From Agrobacterium sp. RAC06 (GTDB lineage Bacteria; Pseudomonadota; Alphaproteobacteria; Rhizobiales; Rhizobiaceae), in assembly GCF_001713475.1 (NCBI RefSeq), contig NZ_CP016499.1:1054001-1118000 (forward strand): a stretch of DNA of 64,000 bases, in the 5' to 3' direction. A program made the position numbers and the translations under genes. Below the pieces are notes generated by a model. That model worked only from the letters and a program-made list of their open reading frames with translations, did no database searches and was not told where the DNA came from. The stretch's first letter is position 1. Every line of letters starts with the position of its first letter. Positions 9,759 to 17,519 of the stretch are shown here, piece by piece.

Positions 9759-10242
9759 GGCCGATTCCGTGATCGAAGATCAGCTTACCACCGTGCCAGC
9801 CAGCAACACCGGTCAGGACGGCCGCCAGAACCGAGAGCAGCATGCCATGCGGCAGAACCACATTGGGATCGATGAGCCGCAAGCCCCAGTTGGCGCCGGC
9901 AACCGAGATCAGGGTAATGGCCGCAATCGCATGGGCCCAGCTTGCGGCACGCGCGCGAATGCCGGGCACGAGCAAGAGCTCGGCCGTTCCGACAAGGCCC
10001 GCGGCGACACCGGCCCCAAACGCCGTGCCGGAGGACCAGAGGCCGACGCGCAGCCAGAAGGGGTCCGCCGTGAACCAGTAGAAGACATCGACGGCGAGCG
10101 TGCCGAAGACCAAGGCAATCGGGAAATGCACGCTCATGGCATGCAAGGGGTGACCGGCAACCGCGACGGCGGAGGTCTTGTCCTTTTCTTCCAGCTGTTC
10201 AATGACGGGATTGGCAGCGTCGGTCTGAGATGTTTCGGCCAT
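9736..10242 (-). CDS. DUF2231-type four-helix membrane protein
   Basis: A 168-residue membrane protein read against the oxidase operon. After a polar N-terminus of about 28 residues comes AVAGHPLHAMSVHFPIALVFGTLAVDVFYW, the His-rich first helix typical of DUF2231 (H-P-x-H...H-F-P). Three further helices follow, with a histidine in SWAHAIAAITLIS and in LPHGMLLSV, compatible with haem or metal binding. The start at 10242 is chosen because GGAGAA precedes it; 10293 would give an unlike N-terminus. Its start and that of coxB are only 30 bases apart and divergent, so the two promoters must overlap each other or coding sequence. Function is unknown in this family. Confidence 0.75.
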   Translation of the reverse strand: MAETSQTDAANPVIEQLEEKDKTSAVAVAGHPLHAMSVHFPIALVFGTLAVDVFYWFTADPFWLRVGLWSSGTAFGAGVAAGLVGTAELLLVPGIRARAASWAHAIAAITLISVAGANWGLRLIDPNVVLPHGMLLSVLAAVLTGVAGWHGGKLIFDHGIGLMVSPKD

Positions 10243-10272
10243 GGGGGTTCTCCGTTTGCGGGGAAAAGGCCT

Positions 10273-10983
10273 GTGATCGGCGGAATGTTCCATCGCCTTG
10301 CGCCGCTCTCTCTGGGCGCGCTGTTTCTCACTTCCTGTTCCGGCGATCTCTCAGCGCTTGATCCCGCAGGGCCTTATGCAGGCGCGATCGCCGACCTCTG
10401 GTGGATCATGCTTTTCGGGGCCGGATTGATCCTTTCGCTCGTGCTCGGGCTTCTCGGCCTCGTTTTCTTCAGGCCCGGCTTCGGACGCAGCCTTTCACCC
10501 AAGGGCTGGATGATCGCCGGCGGGCTATTCCTGCCTGTTCCCATGCTGATCGCGCTGATGACCTATGGCATGGCGCAGGGGGAATATCTGATCGGCGCCT
10601 GGCAGAACGAGCCGGTGGTCGCCCGTATCGAGGCGCATGGCGCCATGTGGCATTGGGGCTTCCGCTATCCGGATCTCGGGGATGATGTCAGTACCGACGG
10701 GACCTTGCATATTCCGGCCGGCGGCGTGGTGGAGGTGCGGGTCACCAGTGCCGATGTCGTGCACAGTTTCTGGATACCGAGGCTCGCCGGCAAGATCGAT
10801 GCCGTGCCTGGGCATGAGACGGTCGTGCGCATCCGGGCCGATGTGCCGGGCCGCTATGGCGGCATCTGCGCCGAATATTGCGGCAACGGCCATGCCGGCA
10901 TGCGCTTCACCGTCGAAGCCCATCCGCCCGAAACCTATCGCCAACGTCTCACAGCACTGTCCGCAGGAGTGTCCGCACCATGA
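10273..10983 (+). CDS. coxB: Cytochrome c oxidase subunit II (alternative aa3-type)
   Basis: About 236 residues. The N-terminus looks like a lipoprotein signal (LGALFLTSC), then two membrane helices (about 42-65 and 77-98), then the periplasmic cupredoxin domain. The CuA site is intact: the His in SADVVHSFWIP, then GGICAEYCGNGHAGM with the two Cys, the Glu, the His and the Met. No haem c motif (CxxCH) follows, so this is an aa3-type, not a caa3-type, subunit. GTG at 10273 is preferred because GGGGAAAAGG precedes it; ATG at 10285 is possible but has its G-rich stretch directly against the codon. The stop overlaps the next start as ATGA. Confidence 0.9.
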   Translation: MIGGMFHRLAPLSLGALFLTSCSGDLSALDPAGPYAGAIADLWWIMLFGAGLILSLVLGLLGLVFFRPGFGRSLSPKGWMIAGGLFLPVPMLIALMTYGMAQGEYLIGAWQNEPVVARIEAHGAMWHWGFRYPDLGDDVSTDGTLHIPAGGVVEVRVTSADVVHSFWIPRLAGKIDAVPGHETVVRIRADVPGRYGGICAEYCGNGHAGMRFTVEAHPPETYRQRLTALSAGVSAP

Positions 10984-13505
10984 ACGATGCCAGACCCGAG
11001 ACGGGCTATCAGACACCGGAAACGGCGATCCGACTGCACCATGAGCTCGACGCCGTCTGGGGCTCGGGCCATGGCCTCGAGAGGCTGTCGGCGGTGAACC
11101 ACACCGTTGTCGGCAAGCGCTTCATGGTGACGGCACTCGTGTTCTTCGCGATCGGCGGCGTACTGGCCATGCTGATCCGGGCACAGCTCGCCTCGACCAA
11201 CAGCGCCTTCCTCGATGCCGCCCAATATGCCCAGGTCTTCACGATGCATGGCGTCATCATGATGTTCCTGTTCGCCATCCCCTTCTTCGAGGGCCTGGCG
11301 ATCTATCTCCTGCCGAAGATGCTCGGCGCCCGCGATCTCGCCTTTCCGCGCATGTCTGCCTATGGCTACTGGTGCTACCTGTTTGGCGGCACCTTCCTGG
11401 TCGCAGCCCTCCTCTTCGGCATTGCCCCAGATGGCGGCTGGTTCATGTATACGCCGCTCTCCTCGCGGCCCTATTCGCCGGGGATCAATGCCGATGTCTG
11501 GCTGCTCGGCATCACCTTCGTCGAGATCTCGGCGCTGTCGGCGGCGATCGAGATCATGGTGACGATCCTCAAGCTCCGGTCACCGGGCATGTCGCTCACC
11601 CGGATGCCGATCTTCGCGTGGTACATGCTGGTTGTCGCGGCGATGATGATCATCGGCTTCCCGCCGCTGATCCTCGGCTCCATTCTGCTGGAGGTGGAGC
11701 GGGCCTTCGACCTGCCCTTCTTCGACCCTACACGCGGCGGCGATCCGCTGCTCTGGCAGCACCTGTTCTGGCTGTTCGGCCATCCGGAGGTCTACATCAT
11801 CTTCCTGCCCGCGGCCGGCGCGCTATCGACCATCATTCCGGTTCTGTGTCGCACCCGGCTAGAGGGCTACGGTCTGATAGTTGCGGCGATCGTCGCCATG
11901 GCTTTCCTGTCCTTCGGGCTCTGGGTGCACCACATGTATACGGTGGGCATTCCGCATGTAGCGCTCTCTTTCTTCTCGGCGGCCAGTGCGCTGGTTGCCA
12001 TCCCCACCGGCATCCAGATCTTCGCCTGGCTTGCCACCATGGCGCATGGCAGGCCCCGCTATTCCATCCCCATGCTGCATGTCTTCGGCTTCTTCTTCGT
12101 CTTCGTGGCGGGAGGTCTGACCGGCGTCATGCTGGCCATGGTGCCCTTCGACTGGCAGGCGCATGACACACACTTCGTCGTGGCGCATCTGCATTACGTG
12201 CTGGTCGGCGGCTTCGTCTTTCCGATGATGGCGGCCGCCTATTACTGGCTGCCGCACATCACCGGGCGCCAGCCCGTGCAGCATCTGTCGAAGCCAGCCT
12301 TCTGGCTGATCTTCATCGGCTTCAACGTCACCTTCTTCATCATGCATCTGACGGGCCTGCGCGGCATGCCGCGCCGGGTCTTCGAATACCCACAGGCCGC
12401 CGGCTGGGAGGTCTTGAACTTCATCTCCTCGGTCGGCAGCTTCGTGATGACGATCGGTTTTGCGCTGGTGGCTCTCGACCTGATCATGCTCATTCGCCAT
12501 GGCCGGCCATTCCGTCGTGACCCTTGGGAAGCCGGCACGCTGGAATGGGCGACGCCCACGCCGCCGCCGTCCTATAATTTCGGCTCGTTGCCACACATCG
12601 ACACCCGCGCCGATGCGCTCGCGCCGCGCAGCCTCGGTCCGGAGCTCGCCGCCGGACGGGGCTATCTCGGCTTCATGCGCAATGGCTGGATGGAAACGCT
12701 GACCGTCGACATGGTGAGCGGTCGCCTCGACCATGTGGTCGTACTGCCCCGCCCGACCTATCTGCCGCTCTGGACGGCGATCGCGACGGCCGCCTTCTTC
12801 GCCAGTCTGCTCGCCAAGATCTACTGGTTCACACCCGTCGCCTTCATCGCGGTCGTCATCCTCTTCTTCCTCTGGACGCCGGCGACGGGGCTGAAGCAGG
12901 ATGTCGGCCCGCTGGAAGTCGGGCGCGGCGAGCGGGCTCTGCATCACCAGGAAGTGGCGCAACCGCCCTCGTGGTGGGCCGTGGTCTTTGCGCTCGCCGC
13001 CAATGCGACGCTCTACACGTCACTGGTCTTCGGCGCCCTCTTCCTCTGGCTATCCGCCCCCAACTGGCCGCCGCTGGATCTCGACTTCACCTTCGTTCTA
13101 CCGTCGCTGATCGGTGCTGGCACGCTCGTCACAGCCGCCATCGCCGGACGGTTCGCCAATGGTCAGGCCGGTCGGACGGTCACGAGCCTCGCGGTGACGC
13201 TTGTCGCACATATGATCAGCGTCGGCGCGGTCGCGGTACTGCTGATGTCGATCCCGGCGCCAACCGGGCATGCTGCCTCTGCGGCCGCCTTCGCCGTGGC
13301 CGTTTACGTCGGGCTGCATGCGGCGATCGGCGCGGTGCTGGCGATCTACGGTCTGTGGCGCTGGAACAGCGGGTATATCGGGCCGTCACGCATGCTCGAT
13401 CTGCGGATCGGGCGGCTGTGGCACGACTATACCGCCGTTGCCGGTCTGATCGGGCTCGCCTTCCCCTTCGTGTTGCAGAGCCTGACCGGGATCGGAGGGC
13501 GATGA
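10980..13505 (+). CDS. coxA: Cytochrome c oxidase subunit I fused to a subunit III-like domain
   Basis: An 841-residue fusion. Residues 1 to about 560 form subunit I with every haem-copper ligand visible: H90 in FTMHGVIMMF (low-spin haem), H268 and Y272 in GHPEVY (CuB His-Tyr pair), H317-H318 (CuB), and H403 and H405 in THFVVAHLHYV (haem a3 and haem a). HLHYVLVGG and YWLPHITG fit the A-type/caa3-like group. After a hydrophilic joint (about 560-600) and two helices, residues from about 640 to the end resemble a short subunit III (PPSWWAVVFALAANATLYTSLVFGA), with Asn where canonical subunit III has the conserved Glu of the SE motif. It is coupled to coxB by ATGA. Confidence 0.9.
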   Translation: MNDARPETGYQTPETAIRLHHELDAVWGSGHGLERLSAVNHTVVGKRFMVTALVFFAIGGVLAMLIRAQLASTNSAFLDAAQYAQVFTMHGVIMMFLFAIPFFEGLAIYLLPKMLGARDLAFPRMSAYGYWCYLFGGTFLVAALLFGIAPDGGWFMYTPLSSRPYSPGINADVWLLGITFVEISALSAAIEIMVTILKLRSPGMSLTRMPIFAWYMLVVAAMMIIGFPPLILGSILLEVERAFDLPFFDPTRGGDPLLWQHLFWLFGHPEVYIIFLPAAGALSTIIPVLCRTRLEGYGLIVAAIVAMAFLSFGLWVHHMYTVGIPHVALSFFSAASALVAIPTGIQIFAWLATMAHGRPRYSIPMLHVFGFFFVFVAGGLTGVMLAMVPFDWQAHDTHFVVAHLHYVLVGGFVFPMMAAAYYWLPHITGRQPVQHLSKPAFWLIFIGFNVTFFIMHLTGLRGMPRRVFEYPQAAGWEVLNFISSVGSFVMTIGFALVALDLIMLIRHGRPFRRDPWEAGTLEWATPTPPPSYNFGSLPHIDTRADALAPRSLGPELAAGRGYLGFMRNGWMETLTVDMVSGRLDHVVVLPRPTYLPLWTAIATAAFFASLLAKIYWFTPVAFIAVVILFFLWTPATGLKQDVGPLEVGRGERALHHQEVAQPPSWWAVVFALAANATLYTSLVFGALFLWLSAPNWPPLDLDFTFVLPSLIGAGTLVTAAIAGRFANGQAGRTVTSLAVTLVAHMISVGAVAVLLMSIPAPTGHAASAAAFAVAVYVGLHAAIGAVLAIYGLWRWNSGYIGPSRMLDLRIGRLWHDYTAVAGLIGLAFPFVLQSLTGIGGR

Positions 13506-13506
13506 G

Positions 13507-13842
13507 ATGAAAGTATCCCCGTTCGTCCTGCTGCTCACAGGCTTCGTGATCTGGTCAGGTGCCTTCCTGCTTCTCTATGGGGTGCAGGCGACAGGATGCC
13601 ATCTCGGCTGGCACCAGATCGATGTCGGCCCGACCTCGGCGCTGCGACTTTTGCTGGCGGTGATGCTCGTCATTGTTTTGGCGCTGATCGGTGGGCTACA
13701 CTGGTTTGCGACCAGGGCACTCACAGAGCCGCAAACCGATGAGGTACGGCTGCTGCACAAGATCGGCGGAATGCTGCAGGCGGCCGCCCTGGTGGCGACG
13801 CTGATCACCTATGGCGGGGTAATGTGGCTGACCTTGTGCTAG
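13507..13842 (+). CDS. Small membrane protein of the oxidase cluster, unknown family
   Basis: A 111-residue protein that starts one base after the coxA stop, so it is certainly in the same operon. It has three predicted helices: about 5-27 (FVLLLTGFVIWSGAFLLLYG), 44-66 (LRLLLAVMLVIVLALIGGL) and 85-108, with a periplasmic or cytoplasmic loop holding CHLGWHQIDVGPTS. I do not recognise the family. Its position after subunits II and I/III suggests a small structural or assembly subunit, the slot taken by subunit IV in other oxidases, but there is no sequence proof. Downstream 164 bases hold no gene. Confidence 0.7.
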   Translation: MKVSPFVLLLTGFVIWSGAFLLLYGVQATGCHLGWHQIDVGPTSALRLLLAVMLVIVLALIGGLHWFATRALTEPQTDEVRLLHKIGGMLQAAALVATLITYGGVMWLTLC

Positions 13843-14006
13843 AGGCTCGCCTCAACCACGCCTAGCTGCGACGATCTTGGCGACGCCGATCTTGCTCTCT
13901 TCGCTCATCTCTTCAAAGGCCCGCTTCGCCGTCGCCTGCGGCCATGACTCTCGCGCGCCCGTCAGAGCGGGTCAGCCGGCAGCTTGCGAGTCGTCATGAT
14001 CCCCGC

Positions 14007-15056
14007 TTATTGCGGGATCGGCGCCCTCATCGTGCAGACGAGGCCTGTCGGGTGGTATTCGACGCTGACCTGTCCGGCGAAATCGGCAGCGAAGATGCGC
14101 GAGATGAGCTTAGAGCCAAAGCCTTGCGTCTTTGGCTCATGCACATGCGGCCCACCACTTTCCTGCCAGACGAAGTGGAAAGCTTCGTTGGGATTGTCAG
14201 CCTTGCGATCGACCTGCCAGCGAATGTCAATCTTGCCATTGCCATCAGAGAGCGCGCCATATTTCGTCGCGTTGGTGGCAAGCTCGTGGATGGTCAGCGC
14301 CACCGTCAGTGCGTGTTTGGCGGTCAGGTCGAGATCGTGACCGGAAATCGAGAACCGCTGCTCGCTCTGCACATGCGGGCGCAGCGCGTTTTCGACCACG
14401 GCACGGATCGGCGCATCCTGGAGGGCCTTCGTCGAAATCATGTCATTGGCCTCGGCGAGCGCCTGCAAGCGGCCGGTAAAGGCATCACGGCGATCGCGGA
14501 TATCGTCGCCTTTCAGCGTCTGACGCGCGATAGCGCTAACCACGGCGAGCGTATTCTTAATGCGGTGTTGCAGTTCACCGTTCAAAAGCTCCAGCCGCTG
14601 CCGGGCGTCGGTGACGTCCGAGATGTCCTTGGATATCGACAGGATATGGGAGGGGCTGCCATCGACGTTGAAAATCGGTGCCACCTGAACATCCCAGAAG
14701 CGGCTATTGCCCTTCACGGTGTTCGCTTCACCCACGAAGCGGGACGGCTTTCCGGCAATGGCCGCTTCCACGGCCTGTCTGGCGGCGGTGTTGCCATCGC
14801 CACTCCAGAGGTCCGGCCAGGGGCAGCCCTTGAGCGGCGCGAAATCGTCGACTTCCATGACCCGCTTGCCGCCTTCGCTCATGAATTGCAAGCGACCCTG
14901 GAGATCGAGCACCTTGATGCAGTCGCCGCAGCCACTCAGGACCGCCGCGAGAAGCGCATCGTTGCCGACCAATAGCGGATCAGCCGCCGTCAGTTCGCCA
15001 ACCATGCTGTCAACGGCACCAGCCGTCGTTGTGGACCGCATCACAGGGTCAGTCAT
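14007..15056 (-). CDS. PAS-domain HWE-family histidine kinase, cytoplasmic
   Basis: A 349-residue soluble sensor kinase. Residues about 35-148 form a PAS domain (DCIKVLDLQGRLQFMSEGG ... FWDVQVAPIFN ... HILSISKDIS). The phospho-acceptor region is LNGELQHRIKNTLAVV with H164. The HWE signature is present: HELATNATKYGALS (257-270) and WQESGGP (297-303), then GFGSKLI. HWE kinases in Rhizobiales often act in light sensing or the general stress response (PhyR-EcfG), but no partner response regulator or sigma factor is next to this one. There is no membrane helix, so the signal is internal. The upstream minus-strand gene at 15164-15403, which has a LexA box, ends 107 bases before it, so read-through into the kinase is possible. 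Confidence 0.9.
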   Translation of the reverse strand: MTDPVMRSTTTAGAVDSMVGELTAADPLLVGNDALLAAVLSGCGDCIKVLDLQGRLQFMSEGGKRVMEVDDFAPLKGCPWPDLWSGDGNTAARQAVEAAIAGKPSRFVGEANTVKGNSRFWDVQVAPIFNVDGSPSHILSISKDISDVTDARQRLELLNGELQHRIKNTLAVVSAIARQTLKGDDIRDRRDAFTGRLQALAEANDMISTKALQDAPIRAVVENALRPHVQSEQRFSISGHDLDLTAKHALTVALTIHELATNATKYGALSDGNGKIDIRWQVDRKADNPNEAFHFVWQESGGPHVHEPKTQGFGSKLISRIFAADFAGQVSVEYHPTGLVCTMRAPIPQ

Positions 15057-15163
15057 TTCAAATATTGGTCCAATTGAAAAAGAAAGTATCCGGCTGAATC
15101 CTTGCTATCAAAAACGACAACTAGCAACCCAGAAACGTCACTCTGGGATACGTGAAGGCTCTG

Positions 15164-15403
15164 TCAGTTCACGGTCAGGTCTGCGGTTTCGCCGAAGGCG
15201 ATGATCAGCTTGGGACTGTTCATGTCGCCGCTCTCCTCGTCGACCTGAATGGAATAGGCGGCGACACCGAGGTGGCGGGCGGACATGGCGGTGGCGATTT
15301 TCTCCGCGGCGGCGGCACTGGAGGCCTGTCGCATTTCGCCGGGCACGATATTCCCGCGGTTCTTCTTGAAAGGAAGGACGATGAATTTTTCAGAGAGAGA
15401 CAT
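15164..15403 (-). CDS. Small protein of unknown function behind a LexA (SOS) box
   Basis: A 79-residue soluble protein with no signal peptide or membrane helix. It reads as a basic N-terminus (FIVLPFKKNRGN), an Ala-rich helix (ASSAAAAEKIATAMSARH) and a beta-like C-terminal part (GVAAYSIQVDEESGD ... KLIIAFGE). I do not recognise the family. A GTG at 15427 would extend it, but that codon lies inside the promoter and LexA box, so ATG 15403 with AGGAG nine bases upstream is preferred. The promoter arrangement matches that of the 28-codon peptide at 51978-52064. SOS control is inferred from the box; the function is open. Confidence 0.72.
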   Translation of the reverse strand: MSLSEKFIVLPFKKNRGNIVPGEMRQASSAAAAEKIATAMSARHLGVAAYSIQVDEESGDMNSPKLIIAFGETADLTVN

Positions 15404-15421
15404 GGTTGTGAACTCCTGTTC

Positions 15422-15458
15422 GTTCACCTCTTGTTCTCCCTATTGGTGAGGATGTCAA
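15422..15458 (-). promoter_or_regulatory. SOS promoter: TTGACA -35 with LexA box over the -10
   Basis: On the minus strand TTGACA (15458-15453) is followed by 17 bases and AACAAG (15435-15430). The box GTTC-N7-GTTC, read on the plus strand at 15422-15436, covers the -10. GTTC-N7-GTTC is the established LexA target in Rhizobiales. Transcription would begin near 15423, about 20 bases before the ATG at 15403. Confidence 0.7.
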
Positions 15459-15654
15459 CCGCGAAGCGTCTCGCCGTCGAGGCGCCCGCAGGGAGGCGCT
15501 GTCGTTTCCCGGTGCCTCCCTGTTCTCAGGTCACACTCTTGTCGAAGTCGGGCACCGCCCAAGCAGAGGAGACCACATTTCGGGAAAAGCAGGCGCGGCG
15601 CCCGGTCGTCTGGAAGCACAGCTATCGTGTCTGATTTGACCGACCTTAATCGCC
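15428..15654. other. Gap with an 9-11 bp inverted repeat
   Basis: Between the small SOS-box gene and DUF2155. Besides the promoter, it holds CAGGGAGGC (15489-15497) and GCCTCCCTG (15514-15522), extendable by two pairs inward. No T-run follows on either strand, so it is not an evident terminator. It could close the DUF2155-side transcript only if processing or Rho is involved. No gene was seen. Confidence 0.4.
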
Positions 15655-16398
15655 TCAGAAGAGACCAACGCCCGGAGGCGGTGTCACCTGGGTCGGTGGC
15701 GGCAGCGGCTGGCCGCCCGGAATGAGATCGTCCTGCTGCAGACCGTCCTGCTCCGGCAGCGCGCCTCCGAAAACCTCATTGGGGACTTCCACCGGTGCGT
15801 CGAGTGGCGGCAGGGCGGTCTGGTTGGGATCTGCACCCGGACCGGTGGCCTGAGACGGATCCGTGACTGCCGCACCCGGCTGCGCGGAGGCTGCGGTCGG
15901 TGCCGGCGTAACGGCATCAGCAGTCTTTGCGGGTTCCGGCGCGGGCTTGGCGACAGCCTCGACACCCGGTGGTGGCGGGACTTCCGACTCGACCTTGCAG
16001 CCGGTCAGCCAGACGTCATAAATCGGGTGCTCGACGGCATTCAGCGCCGGGCTGTCAGCAAACATCCAGCCGGAAAAGATGCGGCGGATCTTGCGGTCGA
16101 GCGTGATTTCGTCGACCTCGATAAAGGCGTCGATCTTCTGCGCTTCCGTCTCGTCACGCGAATAGCAGACCTTGGGCGTCACCTGGAGGGCGCCGAACTG
16201 GACAGTTTCGTTGACATAGACGTCGAAGGTGGTGATGCGGCCGGTGATCTTGTCGATACCAGAAAACTCAGCGACGGGATTTTCGAGGCGGGCGGCATCA
16301 GCCTTGCCGGCAAGACCAAGCGACGCCGCGGCGGCAAGCCCGACAACCGGAATGGCCCATGCCCATGCACTCAACTTCATCGTCCCGCTCGCTTTCAT
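15655..16398 (-). CDS. DUF2155 exported protein with Pro/Ala-rich tail
   Basis: A 247-residue protein with an N-terminal signal peptide (MKLSAWAWAIPVVGLAAAASLG then ADAA). Residues about 35-125 form the DUF2155 domain: AEFSGIDKITGRITTFDVYVNETVQFG, a CYSRDETE cysteine, FSGWMFADSPALNAVEHPIYDVWLTGC with a second cysteine that may pair with the first. The remaining 110 residues are low-complexity Pro/Ala/Thr rich and probably unfolded. The family is found next to the NDUFA12-like gene in many alphaproteobacteria, as here; its role is unknown. The start at 16398 has AGAGGA upstream. Confidence 0.88.
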   Translation of the reverse strand: MKASGTMKLSAWAWAIPVVGLAAAASLGLAGKADAARLENPVAEFSGIDKITGRITTFDVYVNETVQFGALQVTPKVCYSRDETEAQKIDAFIEVDEITLDRKIRRIFSGWMFADSPALNAVEHPIYDVWLTGCKVESEVPPPPGVEAVAKPAPEPAKTADAVTPAPTAASAQPGAAVTDPSQATGPGADPNQTALPPLDAPVEVPNEVFGGALPEQDGLQQDDLIPGGQPLPPPTQVTPPPGVGLF

Positions 16399-16438
16399 CG
16401 ATCCTCTTGCCCATCTCGACCGTATGCCAGATACAAGA

Positions 16439-16460
16439 AGGGCCTCACGATAGAGGCCCT
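16439..16460 (-). terminator. Hairpin between the NDUFA12 and DUF2155 genes
   Basis: AGGGCCTC (16439-16446) and GAGGCCCT (16453-16460) form a perfect 8-bp stem with a 6-base loop. On the minus strand it is followed by TTCTTG, a weak T-tract, so it may be a partial terminator or attenuator separating the NDUFA12-like gene from DUF2155. Confidence 0.5.
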
Positions 16461-16487
16461 AATGCCGGATTATGGCCAAATCGGGTA

Positions 16488-16886
16488 TCAGCTGCCCGGC
16501 GTCCAGGCATCATAGTCGCCGGTGACGCGCGGACGCTCGCCGGTGGCGGAAATCGAGCCCTGCGGGCGATAGGCAGCAGCCGTGCCGGTCTGGTTCGGGC
16601 GATGCGCCTTTTCCCATTCGCGCGGCTTGTAGTCTTCCTTCGACGGCGGGGTATCGGTGCGGTAATGCATCCAGCCGTGCCAGCCGGAGGCGATCTTCGA
16701 GGCTTCGGCGTAACCGCTATAGATTACCCAGCGCTTCGGTTGACCCCAGCTCGTCATCGGACCTTCGTAATAGACATTGCCGAACTCGTCTTCGCCGACG
16801 CGCTTGCCGTGACGCCAGGTGAAGAAACGGGTGCCCATGGTCTGGCCGTTCCACCAGGTGAAGATCTGCAAGAGAAACTGCTTCAT
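16488..16886 (-). CDS. NDUFA12-like accessory subunit of complex I
   Basis: A 132-residue soluble protein of the NDUFA12/B17.2 family, an accessory subunit of respiratory complex I kept in alphaproteobacteria and mitochondria. The N-terminus IFTWWNGQTMGTRFFTWRHG, then VGEDEFGNVYYE, KRWVIYSG, and GWHGWMHYRTDTPP are the family signature. In this window the core nuo genes lie 43 kb away, so the accessory subunit is expressed separately, as usual. The C-terminal 40 residues (NQTGTAAAYRPQGSISATGE and beyond) are flexible. Together with DUF2155 it forms a pair conserved in rhizobia. Confidence 0.93.
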   Translation of the reverse strand: MKQFLLQIFTWWNGQTMGTRFFTWRHGKRVGEDEFGNVYYEGPMTSWGQPKRWVIYSGYAEASKIASGWHGWMHYRTDTPPSKEDYKPREWEKAHRPNQTGTAAAYRPQGSISATGERPRVTGDYDAWTPGS

Positions 16887-16994
16887 CGTGTATCCTTGGG
16901 CAATTAACGCAGGCCGCAGAACGGCCTTGTCGAACCTGTCTCGCTTATGCCGCCTCGACCGGCTGTTGTCCAGTGATTCCCCGTCGCACCCCCG

Positions 16995-17462
16995 TCATTT
17001 CAGCTTCAGCTTGAAGCCGATATGGGAAGGCGTGAAGCCGAGCCGTTCGTAGAAGCGATGGGCATCCTTGCGCACGGCGTTCGAAGTCAGCTGGACGAGG
17101 CGCATGCCGGTTTCGCGGGCATGCTCAATGGCAAAGTCGATCATGGCCGCGCCAATACCCCTGCCCCGCATGTCGGCCCGCGTCTGAACCGCTTCAATGA
17201 TCAGCGAGGAAGAACCGAGCGCTGTCAGGGTGGTGGTGACCATCGTCTGGAAGGTGCCGACCACCTGACCGTGGAGTTCCGCGACATAAAGCGTCTCGTT
17301 TGGAGACGCGGCAATCTTCCGGAATGCGGCGCGATAGTTGGGCAAAGCCTCAGGATCGGTCGTGTCGCCATGGCCGCCGAGCGGATCATCGGCAAAGAGG
17401 GAGACGATCGCCTCCAGATCATTCTCGGTGGCTTCTCTTATCTGCACTGATTGGACTTGCAT
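16995..17462 (-). CDS. GNAT-family N-acetyltransferase
   Basis: A 155-residue single-domain acetyltransferase. The acetyl-CoA binding motif is QTRADMRGRGIGAAMIDFAIEHAR (R/Q-x-x-G-x-G/A pattern R-G-R-G-I-G), preceded by the beta-strand LYVAELHGQVVGTFQ and followed by QLTSNAVRKDAHRFYERLGF, the motif B region. The substrate is unknown. It starts just upstream of the exported Cys-rich protein on the other strand; the two coding regions do not overlap (17462 versus 17520). One of four GNAT genes between 17 and 22.6 kb. Confidence 0.88.
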   Translation of the reverse strand: MQVQSVQIREATENDLEAIVSLFADDPLGGHGDTTDPEALPNYRAAFRKIAASPNETLYVAELHGQVVGTFQTMVTTTLTALGSSSLIIEAVQTRADMRGRGIGAAMIDFAIEHARETGMRLVQLTSNAVRKDAHRFYERLGFTPSHIGFKLKLK

Positions 17463-17519
17463 GCCGCCCCCACTGTTGCACTAGTCTCGTGCTCCATAGC
17501 GATCCCGGGGGACTTCTTG

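Noticed and set aside
9769..10272. An in-frame extension of coxB upstream
   Set aside because: The extension is antisense to DUF2231 and polar; the lipoprotein-like signal at the GTG/ATG shows where CoxB begins.
13852..13971. A minus-strand stretch of about 39 codons ending KRAFEEMSEESKIGVAKIV
   Set aside because: It reads like a genuine protein C-terminus but has no start codon beyond an internal ATG and no ribosome site. It may be a gene remnant between the oxidase cluster and the kinase, but cannot be supported.
14001..14022. GATCCCCGC/GCGGGATC hairpin as a terminator of the kinase gene
   Set aside because: The kinase stop codon is in the loop and no T-run follows; it could be chance.
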